Part shown: positions 1 through 9,490 of the stretch, piece by piece
How positions within the stretch are numbered: the first letter of the stretch is position 1
Layout of the letters: the number at the start of each line of letters is the position of its first letter
Source: Faecalibacter bovis
GTDB lineage: Bacteria > Bacteroidota > Bacteroidia > Flavobacteriales > Weeksellaceae
Direction: 5' to 3'
NCBI RefSeq assembly: GCF_017948305.1
Contig: NZ_CP072842.1
Span: 1,094,001 to 1,158,000, forward strand
DNA length: 64,000 nucleotides
Notes under the pieces: model-generated
Told to the model about the DNA's origin: nothing
What the model saw: the letters and a program-made list of their open reading frames with translations, nothing else
The model's database searches: none
Translations under genes and position numbers: made by a program

Positions 1-470
1 TAAAGAATTTTAACTCCATTTTGTTCCAATTGTTGATGATATTTAGCTAAAACAGGATTTGTACTGGCGATAATTACTTGAGGTTTGTGTTGTAAAATAA
101 CTTCCAGATATAATTCATTCACATTTCCAATTTCTAAAACTTCTTTATTCTTAATTTTAGCGGCGATTTTTGGATTATAAATATACTTTGAATCAGCAAC
201 ACCTTTTATGGTAGAAACAGTTCCTAATTCGTCTAAAAAGGCGATTCCAGAAACAGTTTCAACCATTATATTGGTAATTGGTAATTCCTTTTTATTAAAT
301 GTGGTTGAATTTACTCCAGATTTTATTGTAATGCTATTTTCGTCTTCCGTATATAGAATTTCCTTTGCGTACTTAAAATCAGTTTTATAAATGTTTTGTT
401 TAGTTTCTTCTGATTTTTTACAACTGAAAGTAAGTGATATTAATGTGGCGAAAAGTATTTTTTTGAACAT
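1..470 (-). CDS. Iron/cobalamin-type ABC transporter substrate-binding lipoprotein (partial)
   Basis: The gene starts at the ATG at 470-468 and runs out of the window at base 1, so only about 156 N-terminal residues are present. The N-terminus is a short lipoprotein signal ending in LTFSC with KK after the Cys, typical of an SPII lipoprotein. The readable part includes a VSGIAFLDELG segment, a GVADSKYIYNPKI stretch and LQHKPQVIIAS. This is the order seen in the helical-backbone periplasmic binding family of siderophore, haem and vitamin B12 transporters (BtuF/FepB type). The substrate cannot be told. A lipid anchor would hold it in the cell envelope to deliver ligand to an ABC permease, which is not in view. 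Confidence 0.75.
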   Translation of the reverse strand, partial: MFKKILFATLISLTFSCKKSEETKQNIYKTDFKYAKEILYTEDENSITIKSGVNSTTFNKKELPITNIMVETVSGIAFLDELGTVSTIKGVADSKYIYNPKIAAKIKNKEVLEIGNVNELYLEVILQHKPQVIIASTNPVLAKYHQQLEQNGVKIL

Positions 471-589
471 ATGAATCCTTTGTTAATGAGGAACAAGATA
501 ATAAATTTATAAAGTTTAAATTATTTTATTTAATAATTGGTTGATATAAAGCTGATTATAAAAATGTTTGAAAATTTTTAAGCTAAAAC

Positions 590-621
590 TTGGATTATTG
601 AATAAAACAGCCTTATATTTG
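590..621 (+). promoter_or_regulatory. Bacteroidota-type promoter of the tRNA-Arg gene
   Basis: A TTG at 590-592 is followed after 21 bp by TATATTTG at 614-621. This matches the flavobacterial -33 TTG / -7 TAnnTTTG pattern and sits about 38 bp upstream of the tRNA 5' end. Confidence 0.6.
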
Positions 622-658
622 CACTCGAATTAAGGAATAAACATTCTGATTTTCAAAT

Positions 659-732
659 GGCGTTGTGGCGCAACTGAATAGCGCACTTGATTACGGCTCA
701 AGAGGTTGCAGGTTTGAATCCTGCCAACGTCA
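659..732 (+). tRNA. tRNA-Arg(ACG)
   Basis: A cloverleaf can be folded by eye. The acceptor GGCGTTG pairs with CAACGTC (one G-U), the D stem is GCGC/GCGC, and the anticodon stem CTTGA/TCAAG encloses loop TTACGGC with anticodon ACG. The T arm is GCAGG/CCTGC. The discriminator is A732 and CCA is not encoded, as is usual in this group. Confidence 0.93.
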
Positions 733-740
733 CAAACTAA

Positions 741-768
741 AACTCATCAAGCAATTGATGAGTTTTTT
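741..768 (+). terminator. Terminator of tRNA-Arg
   Basis: A 10-bp perfect stem (741-750 with 755-764) has a 4-nt loop and is followed by a run of T on the + strand. Confidence 0.8.
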
Positions 769-810
769 TTATGCAATAACTTTTCGTCAGCATATTTATA
801 GTGAAGAAAT

Positions 811-839
811 AAAAAGAGCCATTCCGAAATGGAATGGCT
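811..839 (-). terminator. Terminator of der
   Basis: A 9-bp inverted repeat AGCCATTCC/GGAATGGCT (817-825, 831-839) lies just beyond the der stop. On the minus strand it is followed by a U-rich tract. Confidence 0.75.
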
Positions 840-846
840 AATGCAA

Positions 847-2154
847 TTATTTTTGTCTGAAATAAATCTCAATTGGAACACCAGAGAAATCAAACTCACG
901 TCTTAAATGGTTTTCAATAAAACGTTTGTAAGGCTCTTTCACATATTGTGGTAAGTTCGCGAAAAATGCAAACTGAGGCGTTTTTGTTGGTAATTGTGTT
1001 ACATATTTAATCTTAATGTACTTTCCTTTAATTGCTGGAGGAGGAGTAATCTCGATAATTGGTAACATAATTTCATTTAATTTACTTGTACGAATACGAC
1101 GAGTACGGTTTTCGTAAACACGAATAAATGTTTCTACAGCCTTGTGTACACGTTGTTTTGTTAACGCAGAAATAAATAAAATTGGAACATCGTTAAAAGG
1201 AGCGATACGTCTACGAATTTGATCTTCGTATTCTTTCATTGTATTTGTTTCTTTTTCAACTAAATCCCATTTGTTGATTAAGATAACCACACCTTTTTTG
1301 TTTCTTTCAGCTAAATATAAAATATTTAAATCCTGAGCTTCAATACCGCGTGTAGCATCTACAACTAAAACACATACATCACATTCTTCGATAGAACGGA
1401 TTGAACGCATTACAGAGTAAAACTCTAAATCCTCGCTTACTTTACCTTTTTTACGCATTCCGGCAGTATCCACTAAAACGAATTCTTGCCCAAATTTGTT
1501 ATATAAAGTCTCGATCGAATCACGAGTTGTTCCGGCGATGTCTGTAACAATGTTACGTTCTTCACCTAATAAAGCATTGATGAATGTAGATTTTCCTGCA
1601 TTTGGACGTCCAACGATAGTCACACGAGGTAAACCTTCGTATGGATCTTCGTAAACGACATCTTCAAAACATTCAACTACTTCATCTAATAATTCACCTG
1701 TACCAGATCCTGTCATAGCAGAGATCGTGTGCATTTTTTCGAAACCTAAGTTGTAAAACTCATAAGTATCGTGTAAATTTTTGTTAGTATCAACCTTGTT
1801 CACAACTAAGAATGTAGGCTTCTTAGTGCGTCTTAAAAGGTTGCCAACTTCCTTATCCATGTCCGTTAAACCAGCTTGATTATCAACAACGAATAAAATA
1901 ACATTTGCTTCGTCGATTGCTAATTCTACTTGCTTACGAATCTCTTCTTCAAAGGTATCATCTGATCCAACGACATACCCTCCGGTATCGATTACGGTAA
2001 ATTCTTTACCAATCCACTCCGATTTTCCATAATGACGGTCACGTGTAACACCAGAAGTGTCATCAACGATAGCTTGTCTTTTTTGGATTAAACGGTTGAA
2101 GAAAGTTGATTTACCAACGTTTGGTCTTCCTACAATTGCAACTAAATTTGACAT
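847..2154 (-). CDS. der: Ribosome biogenesis GTPase Der (EngA)
   Basis: Der is an essential double-GTPase that binds the 50S subunit during assembly. The two tandem G domains are visible. The first has GRPNVGKST near residue 9, DTGG and NKVD. The second has GRPNAGKST near residue 182, DTAGM and NKWD. A KH-like C-terminal domain follows at about residues 350-435. The frame stays open for 61 codons upstream, but the family N-terminus [12 protein letters not shown] fixes the start at 2154, giving 435 residues, the normal length. The gene is single, with a terminator at 811-839. Confidence 0.97.
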   Translation of the reverse strand: MSNLVAIVGRPNVGKSTFFNRLIQKRQAIVDDTSGVTRDRHYGKSEWIGKEFTVIDTGGYVVGSDDTFEEEIRKQVELAIDEANVILFVVDNQAGLTDMDKEVGNLLRRTKKPTFLVVNKVDTNKNLHDTYEFYNLGFEKMHTISAMTGSGTGELLDEVVECFEDVVYEDPYEGLPRVTIVGRPNAGKSTFINALLGEERNIVTDIAGTTRDSIETLYNKFGQEFVLVDTAGMRKKGKVSEDLEFYSVMRSIRSIEECDVCVLVVDATRGIEAQDLNILYLAERNKKGVVILINKWDLVEKETNTMKEYEDQIRRRIAPFNDVPILFISALTKQRVHKAVETFIRVYENRTRRIRTSKLNEIMLPIIEITPPPAIKGKYIKIKYVTQLPTKTPQFAFFANLPQYVKEPYKRFIENHLRREFDFSGVPIEIYFRQK

Positions 2155-2284
2155 GGTGCAAAGGTACAACCTTTTGATATAATCTGAATTAAGAATTTTA
2201 TATTTAGAAAAATAAATAAAATTCTTAGGTTTTATCAAGCTTTTCAGTGATTTTAAATGTAATTTTAATAAAAATTCTAACCCT

Positions 2285-3202
2285 TTGTCTAGTATTATAT
2301 TATTATTTCTCTGCTTATTTATTGGTTTAGTTATCAAAAGATTACCAAATTTCCCGAATAATACACATGTTGTTTTAAATCAATTTGTATTATTTATATC
2401 TGTGCCAGCGATGGCATTGTATCATTTACCTGAGATTGAATTGAATTGGGAATTGTTGTTTCCGACATCAGTAGCTTATATAGGATTTTTATTTGCCGCG
2501 ATTCTATTTATTCCTCTTGGAAAGTATTTTGGATGGTCAAATAAATTGATTGGATGTTTGCTTTTAACCGCGGGTTTAGGTAATACCTCTTTTGTTGGAA
2601 TACCGGTTATTCAAGCTTTATACGGTGATGAAGGGATAAAGACTTTAATAATTGTAGATATTCCAGGAACTGTAGTGGTTTTATCAAGTTTAGGAATGTT
2701 AACAGCGATGAGTTATTCTAAAGGAGAGAAAAGTATACAATCAATCTTAATCAATCTAATTAAATTTCCGCCATTTATTGCGTTTTTAGTAGGTTTAGGA
2801 ATGCTGTTATTAAATCTTCACTTTACAAGTTATACAAAAGAAGTTTTGGGAAAACTAATGGCAACTGTTAGTCCTTTAGCATTAGTTTCGGTTGGTTTTC
2901 AGTTAAAAATAGAAAGAAGAAGTAAACATTGGAAGTTTTTGGCTTTAGGATTATTTTATTGTTTAATTATTTGGCCAATGATCTGTTTCTTGATTTATTG
3001 TTTAGGGTTTAAACAAAATGATTTACCGATTAAAGTTTCGATTATGGAAGCTGCGATGCCGCCAATGATTACAGGAGCTATTGTTGCAGTGCAATATGGT
3101 TTGAAGCCAAGATTAGCAAATATGATGATTGGCGTAGGTATTCCGTTATCTTTTATTACAATGGCAATTTGGTATATGTTTTTAGAATGGTATTTAGGAT
3201 AA
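2285..3202 (+). CDS. AEC family transporter (auxin efflux carrier-like)
   Basis: This integral membrane protein of 305 residues has about ten hydrophobic segments. It shows the N-terminal [15 protein letters not shown], the [15 protein letters not shown] motif in the first half and the EAAMPPM motif in the second, all characteristic of the auxin efflux carrier/malonate permease (AEC) family. It presumably exports or imports a small organic anion; the substrate is unknown. The start is taken as TTG at 2285. No in-frame ATG lies near it, and this start gives the usual family N-terminus. It is divergent from der with 130 bp between start codons. Confidence 0.85.
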   Translation: MSSIILLFLCLFIGLVIKRLPNFPNNTHVVLNQFVLFISVPAMALYHLPEIELNWELLFPTSVAYIGFLFAAILFIPLGKYFGWSNKLIGCLLLTAGLGNTSFVGIPVIQALYGDEGIKTLIIVDIPGTVVVLSSLGMLTAMSYSKGEKSIQSILINLIKFPPFIAFLVGLGMLLLNLHFTSYTKEVLGKLMATVSPLALVSVGFQLKIERRSKHWKFLALGLFYCLIIWPMICFLIYCLGFKQNDLPIKVSIMEAAMPPMITGAIVAVQYGLKPRLANMMIGVGIPLSFITMAIWYMFLEWYLG

Positions 3203-3203
3203 T

Positions 3204-3238
3204 AAAAAAAGGATTGAAATCGATTTCAATCCTTTTTT
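3204..3238. terminator. Bidirectional terminator
   Basis: A long perfect stem with AAAGGATTGAAAT in the left arm (3208-3220), a CG loop and A/T tracts on both sides lies between two convergent genes. Confidence 0.85.
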
Positions 3239-3240
3239 AT

Positions 3241-3675
3241 TTATGCTTTCTTTAAAAGTTTCATTTGTTCTTTTTCTGCGACAACTTTTCTTAATCCAGA
3301 ACTTGAAAAACGGTGGTCTCTTGAATTATAATATAACTCAATTCCTTTTTCCTCGCAGTATTCGCGTCCTGTAAAGTTTTTGTCTTTGTATTCAATACCT
3401 AGAATACGAACATCAACTTTGAAAGATTTTAAAATATCTTCCAAATCTTGTTCAGTAGCGTAGGGAACGATCTCATCAACAAATCTACAACCTTTTAACT
3501 GGATGTATCTTTCTACAACAGTTTGCGTAGGTTTGTTTTTCTCCGGTCTATCTAATGTAGGATCAGTTTGTAAACCAACGATTAAGTAATCGCAATGTTC
3601 TTTAGCGTCTTCCAGCATTTTAATGTGCCCAGCATGCAATAGGTCAAAAGCACTAAAAGTTATTCCAATTTTCAT
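3241..3675 (-). CDS. Cytidylyltransferase-like nucleotidyltransferase (TagD type)
   Basis: A 144-residue protein of the cytidylyltransferase fold. The nucleotide-binding HAGH motif is at about residues 14-17 (DLLHAGHIKML), and SSSGLRK near residue 127 stands at the place of the RTxGIS signature. The length and a conserved RYIQLKGCRFVDEIVPY segment match the TagD group (glycerol-3-phosphate cytidylyltransferase-like). It would transfer CMP or AMP to a phosphorylated sugar or polyol. It lies 41 bp downstream of a cupin gene of sugar-phosphate type on the same strand, so the pair probably makes an activated precursor for a surface polymer. The exact substrate is not visible. Confidence 0.8.
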   Translation of the reverse strand: MKIGITFSAFDLLHAGHIKMLEDAKEHCDYLIVGLQTDPTLDRPEKNKPTQTVVERYIQLKGCRFVDEIVPYATEQDLEDILKSFKVDVRILGIEYKDKNFTGREYCEEKGIELYYNSRDHRFSSSGLRKVVAEKEQMKLLKKA

Positions 3676-3716
3676 AGTTGTCTTTTTTAAGAGTTTAGTA
3701 TATTTGGTTAGGTATT

Positions 3717-4064
3717 TTAATCGTTTCCTCGATCGTAATCATCTTCAATTCGGATGATATCTTCTTCGCCAAAATATGTCCCATGCTGTACTTCAATAAA
3801 AATTAAAGTTTCATCACCTATATTTTGGATTCTATGTTTAGCTTGTAAAGGAATGATAACTACTTCACCAGGATGGTAAATAGTATCAACACCGTCTAAA
3901 GTAACTTTTGCAGTTCCTTTAACGATTGTCCAAACTTCAGCTCTGTGTTGGTGGTACTGATAAGACAAACGACCACCGATATTTACTTCGATGCGTTTAA
4001 CTTTATGCGTTTCTTCGTCTTCTAAAACGTAGTATGTACCCCAAGGTCTGTTGCCAATTTCCAT
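3717..4064 (-). CDS. Mannose-6-phosphate isomerase type II-like cupin protein
   Basis: A 115-residue single-domain cupin. The pattern RPWGTYYVLED, then GGRLSYQYHQHRAEVWTIV with the metal-binding His cluster and Glu, then a distal GEVVIIPLQAKHRI and a final His, is that of the C-terminal isomerase domain of bifunctional ManC/PMI-II. The nucleotidyltransferase half is absent, so this is a stand-alone isomerase-like domain. It is probably co-transcribed with the cytidylyltransferase-like gene downstream, giving a small sugar-phosphate activation unit. The catalytic function is inferred from the family. Confidence 0.8.
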   Translation of the reverse strand: MEIGNRPWGTYYVLEDEETHKVKRIEVNIGGRLSYQYHQHRAEVWTIVKGTAKVTLDGVDTIYHPGEVVIIPLQAKHRIQNIGDETLIFIEVQHGTYFGEEDIIRIEDDYDRGND

Positions 4065-4170
4065 ATATGAATGTATGTTTTGATTAAAACAATAAGTTTT
4101 AACTTATATGCAAGTTAAAGAATTTTTTTTCTTTAAACTTATGTTTTAAATTTTTTAATATTAAATAAAA

Positions 4171-4197
4171 AAACCTCAAACAATTTGTTTGAGGTTT
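4171..4197. terminator. Terminator of tRNA-Phe
   Basis: An 11-bp perfect inverted repeat (AAACCTCAAAC with GTTTGAGGTTT) lies directly downstream of the minus-strand tRNA. An A/T run serves the minus strand. Confidence 0.75.
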
Positions 4198-4206
4198 TAA
4201 AGAAAG

Positions 4207-4279
4207 TGGTGCCTCCAGGAATCGAACCAGGGACACAAGGATTTTCAGTCCTTTGCTCTACCAACTGAGCTAAGGCACC
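4207..4279 (-). tRNA. tRNA-Phe(GAA)
   Basis: Read on the minus strand, acceptor GGTGCCT pairs with AGGCACC, the D arm GCTC/GAGC is normal, and the anticodon loop CTGAAAA carries anticodon GAA. The T arm contains GGTTCGATTCC. The discriminator is A and CCA is not encoded. Confidence 0.95.
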
Positions 4280-4429
4280 TTCTCATTTGGGACTGCAAAT
4301 ATACGCATCGAATTTTGATTTTACCAAATGTTTTTTAAAATATTTATAAAAATTTTTATCCGTTATGTTTTACCATGTTGATTATGATATGAATAAAATT
4401 AAAATTATTTTTAAAATATTTTTCAATAA

Positions 4430-5908
4430 ATGGATATTAGCATTGAATTACTTCAAATCTGGAACTTTTTTAAACAATGGTATTGGGTTCCGTTAACATG
4501 TATTTATCTAGCAGTAATTTTTACAATTTTAATAGAAAATAGAAATCCTACCAAAACGGTTGCTTGGATTTTAGTCATAATTATGATTCCGATTGTTGGA
4601 ATTATTATTTACTATTTTTTTGGACAAGATTTTAAGAAAGATCAATATTTTAAAAAGAATGATAAAAAAACTTCTGCTGATTTTATAAAAAATTGGCGAA
4701 AGATTAATCATTTAATTGAAAAGGATTTTGAAGTTATAGAGGAAAGAATTGGCGCAAAAGTAAAAGTCTTTAAATACCTGAATCATAGTTTATCATCTCC
4801 GCCTTTTATGAATTGTGAAGTTAAATTATTGCAAAACGGAGAAGAAAAATTTCCTGAATTTATACACGCCATACGAAATGCTAAACATCACATCCATTTG
4901 GAATATTATATTTTCGAACTGGATGATATTGGAAACGAAATCATAAATATCCTGATAGAGAAAGCAAATGATGGTGTTGAAGTTAGGATAACTACGGATG
5001 ATTTTGGATCTCCAAAACTCAATAAAAATTATTTGGAACTTTTTAAAAATACGAATGTTCAATATCAAACATTTTTACCTGTAAAGTTTAATTCTTTAGC
5101 TAATTCCAATTTTAGAAATCATCGTAAAATTTTGATTATTGATGGTGAAATTGCTTTTGTAGGCGGAATCAACATTTCTGATAAATACATTAACAATGAT
5201 TCTAATAAGTTGTATTGGAGAGATACATCCTTGTTAATTAAAGGAGAAGCGGTTAATTTATTACAATTAAAATTTTGGATGGATTGGAAGATGACCGATG
5301 GATTGGATTTTAATATATTTAGTTATGATTATATAAAAATACATGATGAGGTGAAAAATGGAGCCATCGTTGGGTTTGCTTTTACTACACCTGGTGCGCC
5401 CATACAATCGGCAATGGAATCGATGATTTTGGCGATTACTTTAGCTAAAAAGAAAGTTAGAATAACAACTCCTTATTTTATACCAAGTGATGAGTTTAAA
5501 TCAGCTTTGTTAATTGCCGTAAACAGTGGAGTAGAAGTAGAATTATTGATGCCTAAGAACGGAGATTCGATAATTGTACAAGAAGCTTCGTTGTCTTTTA
5601 CTAAGAAATTGATGGAACAAAATGTAAAGGTGTATTTGTATGAGAAAGGGTTTGTACACGCGAAAACAATAGTTATTGATGATGATTTGGCCTTTATCGG
5701 AACTGTTAATTTAGACAATAGAAGTTTCTTTATTAATTTCGAGTTAACCGCTATTGTACATGATCAAGCACTCATCACTAAAATGATTGCAGATTATGAG
5801 CAAGATAAAAGAGATTCGAGTTTAATGACATTTGCTATGTGGAAAAATACTTCAATTTTTAGACGAGCCTTTGCTTCAGTATGTCGTTTATTAGCACCAA
5901 TTTTATAA
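4430..5908 (+). CDS. cls: Cardiolipin synthase (phospholipase D family)
   Basis: Cls condenses two phosphatidylglycerols (or PG and PE) to cardiolipin at the inner membrane. The 492-residue protein begins with two membrane segments (about residues 14-34 and 44-64, the PLD nuclease N-terminal region). Two HKD catalytic motifs follow: HRKILIIDG near residue 227 and HAKTIVIDD near residue 407. Each has downstream GG/GT and N residues typical of the family. The length is standard. The gene stands alone, about 150 bp past tRNA-Phe on the opposite strand. Confidence 0.93.
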   Translation: MDISIELLQIWNFFKQWYWVPLTCIYLAVIFTILIENRNPTKTVAWILVIIMIPIVGIIIYYFFGQDFKKDQYFKKNDKKTSADFIKNWRKINHLIEKDFEVIEERIGAKVKVFKYLNHSLSSPPFMNCEVKLLQNGEEKFPEFIHAIRNAKHHIHLEYYIFELDDIGNEIINILIEKANDGVEVRITTDDFGSPKLNKNYLELFKNTNVQYQTFLPVKFNSLANSNFRNHRKILIIDGEIAFVGGINISDKYINNDSNKLYWRDTSLLIKGEAVNLLQLKFWMDWKMTDGLDFNIFSYDYIKIHDEVKNGAIVGFAFTTPGAPIQSAMESMILAITLAKKKVRITTPYFIPSDEFKSALLIAVNSGVEVELLMPKNGDSIIVQEASLSFTKKLMEQNVKVYLYEKGFVHAKTIVIDDDLAFIGTVNLDNRSFFINFELTAIVHDQALITKMIADYEQDKRDSSLMTFAMWKNTSIFRRAFASVCRLLAPIL

Positions 5909-5929
5909 GATGTATTTAGAAAACTGATT

Positions 5930-6901
5930 TTATTTAATATGAGTATAATCTTTACAAAAGTCCAAGAAATAATTTCTAACTGAAAAGTCTGATTTACCAC
6001 CAATTTCAAATAAATCAAAACAAGCTAATTGTGTTTTACCAGTCGCTAAATAAGAAATCGCTATTAATTTTTTTGTTGATTTAATTAATTGTTGATTCTC
6101 ATTTTCATCTTCTATTGCTTTATTAAATTTTGGAGATAATTCTATTACTTTTTTAAAATTATTGTTTTTATAATTGTCTTCAATCTCATCTTTGATTCTT
6201 CTAATTGAAGAGTTTAAATAAAAACTTCCAAGTATGTCTAAATTGATATTCTTGCTAATTAACAAATTTTGATCTGTATTATTTTTAAAAAATTTTTCTG
6301 ATTTAGTTAGTAATTCAATTATTGTTTCATCGTATTTTGAAGATGGCTCGATCTTGATATTTTCAATTTTATTGGAAGAATTCAAAATAAAATTAATTTC
6401 AAATTCTTTATTTTTTGGACTAATACCAATTTGATTCAATTCACGAATTAAATAACTTTCTAAAGGAACATTTTGTTCAAAAGAATAATTTGCGATGGCA
6501 TTATCATAGATATAATCTTTATTTTGAGAAAGACTTGGTATCAAATCTGGGTGTTTTTTTAAAAGATCTTCTCGTTTTAAAAAGAAGTGTTTTAAATTGC
6601 TTCCTTTAATTTGAGTAATTAAATAATCATCTTTAAAGCTATAATTAATCGTTTGTAATGGATAGTCAATTTGTCCGTTCTTAAATTCTACAAATTCATT
6701 TTTAACACCATTCACCTTGAAATGATCTTTTCTTATCTCGTAAATTAAAGATTGTGAATAATCAGGATGATTGATTTCTAAAGGTTTTAAATCATCATAT
6801 AATGTTCGGACAAGTATCCAATTTCCAAAAAGTTTAGTTTCTTGTGAATATGTATTTACATGTAAAATAAAAAGAATGAAACTGAAAAGTATTTTTGGCA
6901 T
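5930..6901 (-). CDS. Exported hypothetical protein, TonB C-terminal-like segment
   Basis: I do not recognise this 323-residue protein by name. It has a signal peptide (MPKILFSFILFILHVNTYS), so it is periplasmic or outer-membrane. The first part (GNWILVRTLYDDLKPLE) resembles the opening of lipocalin-like folds of flavobacteria. The middle (about residues 150-205, EINFILNSSNKIENIKIEPSS) looks like the beta-alpha-beta C-terminal domain of TonB family proteins. The end is helical and may hold one TPR-like unit. It ends 22 bp from the convergent cls gene. All domain statements are resemblance only. Confidence 0.6.
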   Translation of the reverse strand: MPKILFSFILFILHVNTYSQETKLFGNWILVRTLYDDLKPLEINHPDYSQSLIYEIRKDHFKVNGVKNEFVEFKNGQIDYPLQTINYSFKDDYLITQIKGSNLKHFFLKREDLLKKHPDLIPSLSQNKDYIYDNAIANYSFEQNVPLESYLIRELNQIGISPKNKEFEINFILNSSNKIENIKIEPSSKYDETIIELLTKSEKFFKNNTDQNLLISKNINLDILGSFYLNSSIRRIKDEIEDNYKNNNFKKVIELSPKFNKAIEDENENQQLIKSTKKLIAISYLATGKTQLACFDLFEIGGKSDFSVRNYFLDFCKDYTHIK

Positions 6902-6963
6902 CGATTAAAATTTTAACTAAAATACTATATTTCTTAATGTTGAACTAAAATAAAATTTAAAAT

Positions 6964-6994
6964 AAAAAAGCCACTTCGAATGAAGTGGCTTAAC
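6964..6994 (-). terminator. Terminator of metG
   Basis: A 10-bp perfect stem AAGCCACTTC/GAAGTGGCTT (6968-6977, 6982-6991) with a U-rich tract on the minus strand follows the metG stop. Confidence 0.8.
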
Positions 6995-7033
6995 TTATTA
7001 TATTTAATACATTTTGCTTTTTACAAAGAAATA

Positions 7034-9070
7034 TTACCCAACTTGAACACCGTTTGGCGTTTCAGCTTCAGGATTAACGAACGTTAATTTTCCGTCAGCT
7101 TTATCAGCGAATAATAACATTCCGTGTGATTCGATTCCACGAATTTTACGAGGCGCTAAGTTTGCTAAAACCATAGCTTGTTTACCAACTACTTCTTCTA
7201 AAGTAAAGTGTTCAGCAATTCCAGAAACGATTGTACGAACATCCATTCCTGTATCCACTTTTAATTCGAATAATTTATCCGCTTTTTCTACTTTCTTCGC
7301 TTCTAAAATTGTTCCGATACGGATATCCATTTTTTGGAAATCATCAAAAGAAATTAATTCTTTTTGAGGTTCAGCATTTGGATTCGTCATATTATTTTTT
7401 GTTTTACTTTCTTGTAATTTATTGATTTGAGCTTCTACCGCTTCGTCTTCGATTTTACCGAAAATTAATTCAGATTCTTCTAATTGATGACCTTCAGCAA
7501 CGAATTCGTCCGTAGATTCTAACATATTCCAGTCGATTTTATCAACATTCATCATATTTAACATCTTTTCTGATGCAAATGGTAAGAATGGCTCAGCTAA
7601 TTGTCCTAAAGCAACAGCAATTTGAGTTGCTGCGTTCATAATTCCTTTTACTTCTTCCGGATTATCTCCTTTTTTCCAAGGCTCTTGCGCTTGTAAAAAT
7701 TGGTTTCCTAAACGCGCTAAGTTCATGTATTCTGTTAAAGCTGCACGGAATTCGTATTTCTCGATGTGTTCACCGATACGTGTTGCAAACCCTTTGATTT
7801 GAGCAACTTCTTCAAATTCCATTGTTTTAGCAGGAACAATTCCTTGGTAATATTTGTGCGATAAAACCATTACACGGTTGATGAAGTTTCCTAAAATCCC
7901 AACTAACTCCGAGTTGTTCTTCGTTTGGAAATCTTTCCATGTAAAGTTGTTATCTTTATTTTCAGGCATATTTGCGGCTAAAACATAACGTAAAGTATCT
8001 GTTTGTCCTGGGAAATCTTCTAAATATTCGTGTGCCCAAACTGCCCAGTTTCTTGAAGTTGAAATTTTATCATCTTCTAAGTTCAAGAATTCGTTTGCAG
8101 GTACATTATCAGGCATGATGTAATCACCGTGTGCCTTCATCATCGTAGGGAAAATGATACAGTGGAAAACGATGTTATCTTTACCGATGAAGTGTACTAA
8201 TTTAGTCTCTTCATTTTGCCAGTAATCTTTCCAATCTTTTCCATTTTTCTCTGCCCATTCTTGCGTGAAAGAGATATATCCAATTGGTGCATCAAACCAA
8301 ACGTACATTACTTTTCCTTCAGCTCCATCCACTGGAACTGGAATTCCCCAGTTTAAATCACGCGTCATTGCACGAGGTTTTAAACCATCGTCTAACCACG
8401 ATTTAACTTGTCCGTAAACATTCGATTTCCAATCGTTTTTATGTCCGTCAATAATCCATTCTTTTAAGAAATCTTGGTATTGATCTAATGGTAAATACCA
8501 GTTTTTAGTTTCTTTACGAATTGGCGTATTTCCAGATAAAACTGAACGAGGATTTACTAATTCTTCTGGACTTAAAGTTGATCCACATTTTTCACATTGA
8601 TCACCGTAAGCATCAGGATTCTGACATTTAGGACATTCACCACGGATGTATCTATCTGCTAAGAATTCTTTAGCTTCTTCGTCGTAATATTGTTCTGTAA
8701 CGTCTTCAGTAAATTTCCCGTTTTCGTATAAAGTTTTGAAGAAATTTTGTGCAACTTCTTTGTGTTTAGCCGAAGTTGTACGAGAATAAATATCGAAAGT
8801 AACACCAAAGTTTTCTAATGTAGATTTGATGTTCTCGTGGTAACGATCTACAATATCTTGTGGCGTAACACCTTCGTTTTTCGCACGAATTGTAATTGGA
8901 ATACCATGTTCATCAGAACCTCCAATAAATGCTACATCTTTTCCTTTTCTTCTTAAGTAACGCGCAAAGATGTCAGAAGGTACGTAAACTCCTGCCATGT
9001 GCCCGATATGTAATGGTCCGTTTGCGTAAGGTAACGCAGCCGTAATTGTATATCTATTAGTTTTACACAT
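7034..9070 (-). CDS. metG: Methionyl-tRNA synthetase
   Basis: MetG charges tRNA-Met. This is the long, 678-residue form. The HIGH signature is at residues 21-24 ([10 protein letters not shown]). A four-cysteine zinc knuckle (CPKCQ...CEKCG) lies near residues 144-162. The KMSKS loop is present as KISTS near residue 333. The last ~110 residues form the Trbp111/EMAP-II-like tRNA-binding domain ([18 protein letters not shown]). The ATG at 9070 gives the expected start ([18 protein letters not shown]). Confidence 0.97.
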   Translation of the reverse strand: MCKTNRYTITAALPYANGPLHIGHMAGVYVPSDIFARYLRRKGKDVAFIGGSDEHGIPITIRAKNEGVTPQDIVDRYHENIKSTLENFGVTFDIYSRTTSAKHKEVAQNFFKTLYENGKFTEDVTEQYYDEEAKEFLADRYIRGECPKCQNPDAYGDQCEKCGSTLSPEELVNPRSVLSGNTPIRKETKNWYLPLDQYQDFLKEWIIDGHKNDWKSNVYGQVKSWLDDGLKPRAMTRDLNWGIPVPVDGAEGKVMYVWFDAPIGYISFTQEWAEKNGKDWKDYWQNEETKLVHFIGKDNIVFHCIIFPTMMKAHGDYIMPDNVPANEFLNLEDDKISTSRNWAVWAHEYLEDFPGQTDTLRYVLAANMPENKDNNFTWKDFQTKNNSELVGILGNFINRVMVLSHKYYQGIVPAKTMEFEEVAQIKGFATRIGEHIEKYEFRAALTEYMNLARLGNQFLQAQEPWKKGDNPEEVKGIMNAATQIAVALGQLAEPFLPFASEKMLNMMNVDKIDWNMLESTDEFVAEGHQLEESELIFGKIEDEAVEAQINKLQESKTKNNMTNPNAEPQKELISFDDFQKMDIRIGTILEAKKVEKADKLFELKVDTGMDVRTIVSGIAEHFTLEEVVGKQAMVLANLAPRKIRGIESHGMLLFADKADGKLTFVNPEAETPNGVQVG

Positions 9071-9160
9071 TTTATTGATAATCTATAGGTTCGCAAAGAT
9101 ACGATTTGTTGTTGTTTGATAAATGCTATTTTCATAAATTTAAGTTCGAATAATTATTCT

Positions 9161-9442
9161 ATGATAAATACAGAAGTTAAACCAGAAGAAATAACTAAAG
9201 AGTCGATAGACAGAGAGTTAATGGAAAAAGCATTAGTGGATCAAAAAATCCTTAATGTTTTAGATCACATACAATTGTTTCTGATTATTGGTTTAGTAGC
9301 TTTAATGATTTATATAACCTTTAAGCAAATTTCGGCTTACATGAAGAAGAAAAGGAGAGAGCAGGAAGAATTATTGGATGAACAACGTAGAAATTTAATG
9401 AAAGATTATCACGCAGGTGAAAATGATAATTTAAATGAATAA
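9161..9442 (+). CDS. Small single-pass membrane protein
   Basis: A 93-residue protein with one transmembrane helix (about residues 37-58, IQLFLIIGLVALMIYITF). A charged, probably coiled, cytoplasmic tail (KKKRREQEELLDEQRRN) follows. I chose the ATG at 9161 (MINTEVKPEE) over an in-frame upstream ATG at 9116, because the latter would fall in the divergent metG promoter region. The function is unknown. It is followed at once by a terminator, so it is a single-gene unit. Confidence 0.65.
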   Translation: MINTEVKPEEITKESIDRELMEKALVDQKILNVLDHIQLFLIIGLVALMIYITFKQISAYMKKKRREQEELLDEQRRNLMKDYHAGENDNLNE

Positions 9443-9444
9443 AA

Positions 9445-9475
9445 AAAGCGACCTAAAAAATTAGGTCGCTTTTTA
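9445..9475. terminator. Bidirectional terminator
   Basis: The stem AAAGCGACCTA/TAGGTCGCTTT, with A and T tracts on either side, lies between the small membrane protein and the convergent PBP gene. Confidence 0.85.
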
Positions 9476-9490
9476 TTTATCTTGAAGTTT

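Noticed and set aside
2257-2284. An ATG upstream of the AEC transporter as its start
   Set aside because: The ATG at 2257 is in another frame; only the TTG at 2285 gives the family N-terminus.
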